Below are positions 5,357 through 10,709 of a DNA stretch of 10,709 nt, piece by piece. The notes beneath the pieces are model-generated. The model was not told the origin of the DNA. It worked only from the letters and a program-made list of their open reading frames with translations, and searched no databases. Origin of the DNA: Deltaproteobacteria bacterium (lineage in GTDB: Bacteria > Desulfobacterota > Desulfobacteria > Desulfobacterales > Desulfatirhabdiaceae); the NCBI GenBank assembly GCA_026388755.1, contig JAPLJE010000794.1:3280-13988 (forward strand). The letters are read 5' to 3'. The position numbers were made by a program, and so were the translations under genes. Position 1 is the stretch's first letter; the number at the start of each line of letters is the position of its first letter.

Positions 5357-5386
5357 TTGACAGCTACAATGTAGCCTAGTAATGAT
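5357..5386 (+). promoter_or_regulatory. Orphan promoter/operator of toxin-antitoxin type
   Basis: TTGACA (5357-5362) is followed at once by GCTAC-AAT-GTAGC (5363-5375), a perfect 5-bp palindrome around AAT. A weak -10 candidate lies near 5377-5382 (TAGTAA or AGTAAT), with a shorter spacing than normal. The layout resembles toxin-antitoxin operon promoters, but no recognisable gene follows. A 24-codon Lys/Arg-rich frame from 5382 has no ribosome site and overlaps the tRNA terminator. Confidence 0.45.
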
Positions 5387-5432
5387 GAGAAGGCTTGGTA
5401 AAAGGGATCGGATAACCCGGAAGGATGCCGGC

Positions 5433-5474
5433 AAAAAAATCAAAAAGGGGTTATGACTTTTGTCACAACCCCTT
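5433..5474 (-). terminator. Intrinsic terminator of tRNA-Val
   Basis: On the minus strand AAGGGGTTGTGAC and GTCATAACCCCTT form a 13-bp stem with one G-T wobble and an AAAA loop. It is followed by TTTGATTTTTTT. It starts 8 bases past the encoded CCA of the tRNA. Confidence 0.92.
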
Positions 5475-5482
5475 GAATTTGC

Positions 5483-5557
5483 TGGTGGGCGGTAAAGGAT
5501 TTGAACCTTCGACTTCTACCGTGTGAAGGTAGCACTCTCCCGCTGAGTTAACCGCCC
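5483..5557 (-). tRNA. tRNA-Val (anticodon CAC)
   Basis: A 75-base cloverleaf is visible on the minus strand. The acceptor stem is GGGCGGT/ACCGCCC, followed by discriminator A and an encoded CCA. The anticodon stem CTACC/GGTAG closes the loop TTCACAC, giving anticodon CAC for Val codon GUG. The T-arm GAAGG-TTCAAAT-CCTTT is intact. It has its own promoter and terminator and is transcribed alone. The accessory block of toxin-antitoxin relics lies on its 3' side. Confidence 0.97.
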
Positions 5558-5568
5558 AAACGGCGTAA

Positions 5569-5597
5569 CGTATATCCCAAAGGAATCCCCTTTTCAA
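5569..5597 (-). promoter_or_regulatory. tRNA-Val promoter
   Basis: On the minus strand TTGAAA (5592-5597) and TATACG (5569-5574) are separated by 17 bases. The -10 box ends 11 bases before the mature tRNA 5' end, leaving a short 5' leader for RNase P. Confidence 0.65.
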
Positions 5598-5657
5598 GCG
5601 AAAAATCATCAACCTATTCGATTTCCGCTTCCGCAGGTGACCAGAATGAGCGATGAT

Positions 5658-5757
5658 TTAGAGCATCTCATAGATTCCCGCCGCACCCATGCCGCCACCG
5701 ATACACATCGAAACAATACCTCTTTTGGCCTTTCGCCGTTTCAGTTCATGCAGTGCT
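5658..5757 (-). pseudogene. 3'-terminal fragment of a thiolase gene fused to scpB
   Basis: About 32 codons ending at TAA 5658 encode ALHELKRRKAKRGIVSMCIG followed by GGMGAAGIYEML. This is the canonical C-terminus of acetyl-CoA acetyltransferases: the final active-site Cys lies in MCIGGGMG, which corresponds to Cys378 of the Zoogloea enzyme. The rest of the gene is absent. The fragment joins scpB sequence near 5753-5759 (around CAAGCA). It comes from a different thiolase than the complete one at 9352-10542, whose C-terminal motif is CAAGDTG. The enzyme cannot be functional. A deletion joining scpB to a formerly downstream thiolase gene is the simplest explanation. Confidence 0.8.
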
Positions 5758-5996
5758 TGTAGGCAATGATTGCCAGAGTTTCCAGGGCGGCCGGACTCAG
5801 GCGTTGCGCGGATGGCTGGATGATTTTCCGGACCCACTCGGCATATTCCGGACGGGTCCGGAGCTGGTATCCGCCGGCAACCTCGACCAGGAAGATGCCG
5901 CCTTCTCGATGGTCGTTTCTCAAGGGTCAGCGGCTCTTCGGATACAAAGAGAAAACTTTCAATGATAAACTTCAGTTCCGGCATGGGGTCTTTCAT
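5758..5996 (-). pseudogene. scpB: Broken scpB (SMC complex subunit) with internal deletion and lost 3' end
   Basis: ScpB is the winged-helix partner of ScpA in the SMC chromosome-condensation complex, normally about 180-200 aa. Here the N-terminus is clear (MPELKFIIESFLFVSEEPLT), followed at once, in another frame, by GGIFLVEVAGGYQLRTRPEY and then ALETLAIIAYK. Compared with the family, about 25 residues between these blocks are missing and the frame is shifted. The second winged-helix half, which should begin QPI.R.., is replaced by thiolase sequence. The start overlaps the end of scpA by 38 bases (ATG 5996; ATG 5984 is also possible). Two separate lesions argue for a true pseudogene rather than one sequencing error. 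Confidence 0.85.
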
Positions 5997-6702
5997 TCAG
6001 ATACAAGGTGATGTTGCCGGTATCGGCGTGCTGAACGACGCCGGGAACATTGCGTTTAACCATTTCCAGTATGGCCAGAAAGGTAATGATGATCTCGGCT
6101 TTTCCGGCAGGGCTTAAGACCAGTTCCTGAAAAGTCAGGGAGTCCCTGACTTTCAGCAGCCGGATGAGCTCTGTCATACGATCCTTAATGGACAGCTTGT
6201 CGGCGACCACATCCAGAGCAAGGTCCGGGGACAGGTTGTCGATGATTCGCTGAAAGGCTTTAATCAGATCAAACAGATCCACACGGATTTCGCGATCCTG
6301 AAGGTTTCCGGGGCTGGATGTTTCCGCCGGGGACCTGATAAATGTGTGTTCCCCCAGCAGCTCTCTATCGTTTAGTTGCAGGGCGGCTGATTTCATTTGA
6401 AGATATTCCAGGAGGGGTCTGGCGATTTCCTGGCGGGGGTCTTCTTCATCGGAATCGTCATGAACCGGAAGCAGCATCCGGGATTTAATCTGGACAAGGG
6501 TTGCGGCCATGACCAGAAAATCTCCGGCAATATCGACATTCATGGATTTCATCCATTCGATATAATCCAGATAATGGTCGGTTATCAGCGAAATCGGAAT
6601 GTCGTAGATATTGACTTCGTTTTTTCGAATCAGATAGACGAGAAGATCCATCGGACCTTCAAAAATATTTTCCAGTTGAACTTTATAGATGTCGCTGCAC
6701 AT
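5959..6702 (-). CDS. scpA: Segregation and condensation protein A
   Basis: ScpA is the kleisin subunit that bridges the SMC heads and binds an ScpB dimer, helping chromosome condensation and segregation. The product is 247 aa, a full length for the family. The N-terminal kleisin domain is plain (FEGPMDLLVYLIRKNEVNIY, then DIAGDFLVMAATLVQIKSRM leading to the LLP motif). The C-terminal winged helix that contacts the SMC cap is also present (TFLAILEMVKR). I see no strong ribosome site before ATG 6702, so the start is likely but not certain. It is transcribed away from the NlpC/P60 gene across a 128-base divergent region. Its usual partner scpB, directly downstream, is broken, so the cell needs another ScpB copy or does without. 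Confidence 0.93.
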   Translation of the reverse strand: MCSDIYKVQLENIFEGPMDLLVYLIRKNEVNIYDIPISLITDHYLDYIEWMKSMNVDIAGDFLVMAATLVQIKSRMLLPVHDDSDEEDPRQEIARPLLEYLQMKSAALQLNDRELLGEHTFIRSPAETSSPGNLQDREIRVDLFDLIKAFQRIIDNLSPDLALDVVADKLSIKDRMTELIRLLKVRDSLTFQELVLSPAGKAEIIITFLAILEMVKRNVPGVVQHADTGNITLYLNERPHAGTEVYH

Positions 6703-6830
6703 GGAATGATTTGCCGATCTGAAATGTTTTAATGATCATTACGAGAGCGGGATTTAAAAGTCAACCGTAACGACTCAAGTAAAAGATTGCGGGTTGCAGG
6801 TAAAAGGCTGAAGGTATATAGGGATCAGCT

Positions 6831-7628
6831 ATGCGTGATCACACAAAACTTCGGGCCAGAATTTTCTCATTTTATTTGCACCGGTCGGTGGTTGCGGTGG
6901 TGCTGGCGGTCTTTCTGTCCGGATGCGGTGGGTATGCGCCGATGCGGCCTACTCCGGCGTCGCTGCCGCCGGAAAAACGGCTGCAGCGAATGGGCTATAC
7001 CATCCAGGTGGGTGCATTTTCCGTTGCGGAAAACGCGGCCAGGCTCTCCGATGTGCTCTCCGGTAAGGGGCTGGAAGCCACCTATTTCAGGGCCGAGGAT
7101 GGCCTGTTCAAGGTGCGATTCGGTGATTTTGCCACCAAAGAGGCGGCCCGGAAAGAGGCTGAACGATTAAAGGCATCCGGAGTCATCGAAGTATTTTATA
7201 TTGTCAGCCCCAGCGAATATGCCGTGGACCGGCAATCCCGCCTGGGAGACGCTTATCTGCGGGATGAACTGGTGAAAACCACGATGCGGTTCATCGACAC
7301 GCCGTATCTGTGGGGAGGGAGCTCGGCCGATACGGGATTTGACTGCAGCGGGCTTACCATGACGGTTTATCAACTGAACGGTCTGAACCTTCCCCGAAAC
7401 TCGAAACGCCAGTTTGAAACAGGATATTCGGTTCACCGTGACAACCTGTTGAAAGGGGATCTTGTATTTTTCTCTAACAATAAATGGGGAACAGTTACCC
7501 ATGTAGGCGTTTATGCCGGCAATGGCCAGTTTATTCATGCGCCGGGAAAGGGTAAAAAGATCCGCACGGATTCGCTTTCAGCCCGGTATTACAATCAGCG
7601 GTATGTCGGCGCAAGGTCGTATCTGTAA
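6831..7628 (+). CDS. SPOR-NlpC/P60 cell-wall hydrolase lipoprotein
   Basis: The product is 265 aa. A signal peptide ends in the lipobox LSGC with Cys32, so the protein is lipid-anchored. Residues about 54-125 form a SPOR domain (YTIQVGAFSVAENAARL, then FKVRFGDFATKEAARKEAER), which binds denuded peptidoglycan at septa. Residues about 145-265 form an NlpC/P60 domain with the catalytic Cys172 in FDCSGLT, His224 in THVGVY and a third residue, His236, in FIHAPG. Enzymes of this class cut D-Glu-diaminopimelate bonds in the peptide stem. The ribosome site is weak (AGGGAT near 6820). Divergent from scpA, it is probably a separate unit. Confidence 0.92.
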   Translation: MRDHTKLRARIFSFYLHRSVVAVVLAVFLSGCGGYAPMRPTPASLPPEKRLQRMGYTIQVGAFSVAENAARLSDVLSGKGLEATYFRAEDGLFKVRFGDFATKEAARKEAERLKASGVIEVFYIVSPSEYAVDRQSRLGDAYLRDELVKTTMRFIDTPYLWGGSSADTGFDCSGLTMTVYQLNGLNLPRNSKRQFETGYSVHRDNLLKGDLVFFSNNKWGTVTHVGVYAGNGQFIHAPGKGKKIRTDSLSARYYNQRYVGARSYL

Positions 7629-7663
7629 GGACAGAAGGCAGATGGCGGATGACAGAGGACAGA
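7629..7663 (+). repeat. Five degenerate 7-base tandem repeats
   Basis: Directly after the NlpC/P60 stop come GGACAGA, AGGCAGA, TGGCGGA, TGACAGA and GGACAGA, all fitting NGRCRGA. They begin one base past the stop codon and do not form a hairpin. Purine-rich GGACAGA arrays of this kind are likely slippage-prone and could vary between strains. Confidence 0.6.
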
Positions 7664-7738
7664 ATCCCGACCTACTTTCAGGAGACTGCTGAATTGTGAA
7701 AAATTTGATTCAAACCGATTTGATAAGGGGAGGTAGTA

Positions 7739-9280
7739 ATGGCCTGCTGGATGAATCTTGGACAGAATCTTAAAATAAACGCCAGAAAATTTCCCAACAC
7801 CGTTGCGCTTAAAGACAGCAGCAGAAGCTTTACCTATCCGGAATTGAACCAGCGGGTCAACCGGCTCGCCAATGGCCTGGTGTCCCTTGGCCTGAACAAG
7901 GGTGACAAGGTGGCTGTTTTTATGGAGAACAGCATCGAAATCGTCGAAATTTTTCTGGCAACGGCCAAAACCGGCATTGTGATGGTGCCCATCAATTTCC
8001 GGCTCATTGGAAAGGATGTGGCCTATATCGTCGACAACTCCGATGCCAGGGCACTGATTGTGGATGACGAATTTGCGCCGGTTATTCAGGATATCAAAGC
8101 CGATCTCCGACAGATTCCGGCTGAAAACTATATCGTTGTCGGCAAAGAGAGATCCGGTTTCAGATCCTACGATCAGATCATGGCTTCTGCTTCCGACTAT
8201 GAACCGAATGCCGTCGTTAACCCCGAAGACACCTGGATTCTGATCTATACTTCCGGAACGACCGGCAAACCCAAAGGGGTGATCCGCTCCCATGAATCCC
8301 ATATTGCGTTTTACCTGATCAATGCCATTGACTTTGGGTTCAGCCATCATGACGTCTGCATGAATGTCATGCCGCTTTGCCATATCAATTCCACATATTT
8401 TACTTTTACGTTTCTCTATATCGGCGGATCGGTCTATATCCACCCGGCCAGATCGTTTCGGGCCGAGGAAATCCTGCAGATTATTGAAAGGGAAAAAATA
8501 TCCTTTATCTCCCTGATTCCCACGCATTACAATCTGATCCTCAGCGTCTGTGAATCTGCCGGAACCTGTGATGTCAGCTCCATCAAAAAACTGCTGTGCT
8601 CTTCGGCGCCGGTCCGAAAAAGCGTCAAAAAAGCCATCATGGAGTTTTTTCCCGGAGTCGCGCTTTATGAGGGGTATGGCTCTACCGAAGCCGGTATCGT
8701 AACGGTGCTGAAACCTGAAGACCAGCTTCGGAAGCTGGGCTCCATCGGATACGAGTCTCTGGGGACGGATTTTATCCGGATTCTGGATGAAAAAGGGCAG
8801 GAAGTGGCGCAAGGACAGGTCGGTGAACTTTACTCGAAAGGCCCCATGCTTTTTGACAAGTATTACAAGCTTCCGGAAAAAACCGCGAGCGCCTTTAATA
8901 ACGGATGGTTCAGCGCGGGAGACATGGCAAGAAGGGATGAAGACGGCTTTTATGAAATTGTGGATCGGAAAGACAACATGATCATTACCGGCGGTGAGCA
9001 CGTTTATCCCAGCGAGGTCGAGGAGGTTATCGGCAACCATCCGGATGTGTTTGATGTGGCGGTCATCAGCGTGCCGGATGATAAATGGGGAGAGCTGGTC
9101 ATGGCCGTGGTGATTCCCCGAAACCCGATCGAAGAAAAAGAGATCATGGAATGGTGCAAAGAGAAAATGGCCGGCTATAAACGACCCAAGAAAATCGTTT
9201 TCATCATACCGGAAGACATGCCCCGGACCGCCACGGGGAAAATACTTCACCGGGTTCTCAGAGAACGTTTTTCACCATGA
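7739..9280 (+). CDS. AMP-forming acyl-CoA ligase (ANL superfamily)
   Basis: The product is 513 aa, full length for the family, with GGGGAGGT 4 bases before ATG 7739. The enzyme should activate a carboxylic acid with ATP to an acyl-adenylate and then transfer it to CoA. Visible motifs are the P-loop YTSGTTGKPKGV (170-181), YGSTEAG (313-319), the ribose-binding Asp395 in SAGD, Arg410 in the hinge VDRKDNMI, the GGEHVYPSEVEE A8 region (418-429) and the catalytic Lys501 in TATGK. The protein is cytoplasmic. Substrate cannot be fixed from sequence, since fatty, dicarboxylic and aromatic acid ligases share these motifs. The thiolase gene 71 bases downstream suggests a shared pathway in acyl-CoA degradation. 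Confidence 0.93.
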   Translation: MACWMNLGQNLKINARKFPNTVALKDSSRSFTYPELNQRVNRLANGLVSLGLNKGDKVAVFMENSIEIVEIFLATAKTGIVMVPINFRLIGKDVAYIVDNSDARALIVDDEFAPVIQDIKADLRQIPAENYIVVGKERSGFRSYDQIMASASDYEPNAVVNPEDTWILIYTSGTTGKPKGVIRSHESHIAFYLINAIDFGFSHHDVCMNVMPLCHINSTYFTFTFLYIGGSVYIHPARSFRAEEILQIIEREKISFISLIPTHYNLILSVCESAGTCDVSSIKKLLCSSAPVRKSVKKAIMEFFPGVALYEGYGSTEAGIVTVLKPEDQLRKLGSIGYESLGTDFIRILDEKGQEVAQGQVGELYSKGPMLFDKYYKLPEKTASAFNNGWFSAGDMARRDEDGFYEIVDRKDNMIITGGEHVYPSEVEEVIGNHPDVFDVAVISVPDDKWGELVMAVVIPRNPIEEKEIMEWCKEKMAGYKRPKKIVFIIPEDMPRTATGKILHRVLRERFSP

Positions 9281-9351
9281 CTTCATTTAAATATAACAGA
9301 AAGACTTAAAGACAAGATTACACATAACCTACAGAAGGAGACAGAAAATTC

Positions 9352-10542
9352 ATGTTAAGCAAAGCGTACATTCCGTATAAGGGCTATTACAGCACCCCGT
9401 TTGCCAGGTGGCAGGGCAGCATGGCCAATGAACATTCCATCATTCTTGCAGCAGAGACTTCAAAACGATGGCTGGCTGAAAAAAAATGGGATCCCACGAT
9501 GTTTGATTATTTGTTTCTGGGAATCACCATCGGGCAACCCCAGTGGTTTTATGGCAGCCCCTGGGCCGCGGCGCTGATCGGCGCTGTCAGCACGCCGGGA
9601 ATGCTGATCAGCCAGGCCTGCACCACCTCCACCACCTGTATTTATCAGGCGGCTTCCGGCATTGAAACCGGGCTGTATCAAAACGTCTACTGCCTGATGA
9701 CGGACCGGTGCTCCAACGGCCCCCATACCATCTGGCCGAACCCCAATGGCCCCGGCGGCGAAGTCATTTCCGAAAACTGGATGATGGACAATTTCGGCAG
9801 AGATCCCTGGGCAAAGGGCGCCATGATCCAGACCGCCGAAAATGTGGCCAAGGAAGCCGGCATCACCCGCGAAGAGTGCGATGCCGTGGCTTTGAGGCGG
9901 TATGAACAGTACATGGACGCATCGGCAAACGACAAGGCGTTTAAAAAGCGCTACATGTTCCCGGTCGAGGTCAAACTTTCCAGGAAAAAAACCATTCTGG
10001 TTGAAGACGATGAAGGCATTACGCCCTGCACAAAAGAAGGCCTGATGACCTTGAAGCCGGTCCTTCTGGACGGCACCCATACCTTCGGCGCGCAAACCCA
10101 CCCGGCGGACGGCAACTGCGCCGTAACCGTGACCACCCGCGAAAAGGCAAAAGAATTGAGTGCGGAAGCCGGTGTTGAAATTCAGGTGGTTTCTTACGGA
10201 TTTTCCAGGGCGAAAAAAGGATATATGGCAATGGCCGTTACTCCGGCTGTCAAAATGGCGCTTGAAAAAGCCGGTATCGGCATCAAGGATGTCAAAGCCA
10301 TCAAAACCCACAACCCGTTTGCCGCCAATGACATCCACATGGCCAAGCAGATGGGAATCGATGTCATGAGTTTCAATAATTACGGAAGCTCACTGATTTA
10401 CGGCCACCCCCAGGCCCCGACTGCCGGACGGTGCATCATCGAAGGCATCGAGGAAGTCGTCATGGCCGGAGGCGGTTATCTGCTCTGGGGTGGCTGTGCA
10501 GCCGGGGATACCGGCGCCGCGATGGTATTGAAAATCGGATAG
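9352..10542 (+). CDS. Divergent thiolase-family protein
   Basis: The product is 396 aa, a normal thiolase length. AAGGAGA at 9334-9340 precedes ATG 9352. Thiolases cleave 3-ketoacyl-CoA with CoA or run the reverse condensation. The nucleophile Cys90 lies in SQACTTSTT. In the C-terminal half, THNPFAAND (His320), GHPQAPTAGR (His352) and CAAGDTG (Cys382) align with Zoogloea Asn316, His348 and Cys378 at a constant offset of four. All catalytic Cys/His are kept, but the Asn of the usual NEAFA is His, as in SCP2-type thiolases, and GHPIGATG and CIGGGMG are altered. This points to a specialised or unusual acyl-CoA substrate. It probably forms an operon with the ligase. Assignment to the family is firm, the substrate is unknown. 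Confidence 0.87.
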   Translation: MLSKAYIPYKGYYSTPFARWQGSMANEHSIILAAETSKRWLAEKKWDPTMFDYLFLGITIGQPQWFYGSPWAAALIGAVSTPGMLISQACTTSTTCIYQAASGIETGLYQNVYCLMTDRCSNGPHTIWPNPNGPGGEVISENWMMDNFGRDPWAKGAMIQTAENVAKEAGITREECDAVALRRYEQYMDASANDKAFKKRYMFPVEVKLSRKKTILVEDDEGITPCTKEGLMTLKPVLLDGTHTFGAQTHPADGNCAVTVTTREKAKELSAEAGVEIQVVSYGFSRAKKGYMAMAVTPAVKMALEKAGIGIKDVKAIKTHNPFAANDIHMAKQMGIDVMSFNNYGSSLIYGHPQAPTAGRCIIEGIEEVVMAGGGYLLWGGCAAGDTGAAMVLKIG

Positions 10543-10600
10543 GTTGTCAGCGATATTTTGTAACGTATTTTCTCCCGTTCATGGGAATCATTTCCCCATT

Positions 10601-10643
10601 ATTCAATGATCTGAGAGCGTAAAAGGCTTTCAGATCATTGAAT
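10601..10643. terminator. Long terminator-like hairpin after the thiolase gene
   Basis: ATTCAATGATCTGAGAGC (10601-10618) pairs with GCTTTCAGATCATTGAAT (10626-10643) over 18 bp with one G-T wobble and a 7-base loop. There is no T-run after it, so it may rely on Rho or protect the mRNA 3' end. A smaller hairpin (TGGGAA/TTCCCCA) sits at 10582-10598. Confidence 0.7.
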
Positions 10644-10647
10644 ATCC

Positions 10648-10709
10648 TGATGGCTTCGTAAAAAGTCCAATATCTGCGTTGCGCTTCATCCTTCGTCATT
10701 GCGACGTAC
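10648..10709. repeat. Edge of a dispersed intergenic repeat (cut by window end)
   Basis: The stretch begins TGATGGCTTCGTAAAAAGTC and continues through GCGTTGCGCTTCATCCTTCG to TCATTGCGACGTAC at the window end. This sequence pattern matches, from memory, a repeat family scattered between genes in Desulfobacterales genomes. It encodes no ORF here, and its other end lies outside the window. Confidence 0.5.

Noticed and set aside
6787..7170. 127-codon plus-strand frame overlapping the SPOR-NlpC/P60 gene
   Set aside because: It is Arg/Cys/Trp-rich and out of frame with clear SPOR domain coding, so it is a shadow ORF.
7595..9250. 551-codon minus-strand open frame opposite the acyl-CoA ligase
   Set aside because: The plus strand carries an unmistakable ligase with all motifs. 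The antisense frame has low-complexity His/Asp/Phe-rich content typical of shadow translation and no ribosome site.
9460..10338. 292-codon minus-strand open frame opposite the thiolase
   Set aside because: It is a shadow of the thiolase gene, with the same biased composition and no recognisable domain.
1..10709. CRISPR array, integrase, complete insertion sequence or duplicated tRNA end (att site)
   Set aside because: I looked for regularly spaced direct repeats, transposase or integrase motifs, and a second copy of the tRNA-Val 3' end, and found none in the window.

Overview
The window looks like chromosomal DNA of a sulfate-reducer-like member of the Desulfobacterota (Desulfobacterales type). 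I infer this from the mix of genes: an acyl-CoA ligase paired with a divergent thiolase, ScpA of the SMC complex, a SPOR-NlpC/P60 lipoprotein, a PilZ protein, several toxin-antitoxin relics, and dispersed repeats of a kind I associate with that group. No rRNA or universal marker gene is present, so the assignment is tentative.

Layout. Bases 1-3830 hold small, loosely packed genes: the tail of an unknown CDS, a lipoprotein (+), a flavin reductase-like protein (-), a short PilZ protein (-), a membrane-anchored bacterial PH-domain protein (-) and a secreted DUF4124-type protein (-). Between them lie two related repeat copies carrying a GTCTCAAC-type core, an 81-base nested inverted repeat, and an orphan strong ribosome site with an 8-codon ORF behind a terminator hairpin.

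Bases 3844-5480 form an accessory block beside the 3' end of tRNA-Val(CAC). An apparently intact YefM-YoeB module has TGTACA-type operator elements over its promoter. Next to it is a frameshifted remnant of a DNA methyltransferase of the type III Mod kind. Beyond that is a NadS/HigA-like antitoxin whose RelE/HigB-like toxin has shrunk to a 27-codon ORF that keeps only the two ends of the toxin. That micro-ORF has a near-consensus promoter with an operator in its spacer and almost no leader. A second orphan promoter/operator of similar design lies about 80 bases away.

Bases 5483-6702 hold tRNA-Val with its own promoter and terminator, then a damaged scpA-scpB pair. ScpA is complete. ScpB has an internal deletion with frameshift, and its 3' part is replaced by the last ~30 codons of an unrelated thiolase, so a deletion appears to have joined the two genes. 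Bases 6831-10542 are on the + strand: a SPOR-NlpC/P60 envelope lipoprotein, then a ligase-thiolase pair that probably activates a carboxylic acid to its CoA thioester and cleaves or condenses acyl-CoA. The window ends with a strong terminator-like hairpin and the start of a dispersed repeat.

Overall the window is dominated by ordinary genes. Its unusual content is a cluster of decaying mobile/defence modules with regulatory DNA still legible, plus the scpB-thiolase fusion. I do not see a clearly new multi-gene system.
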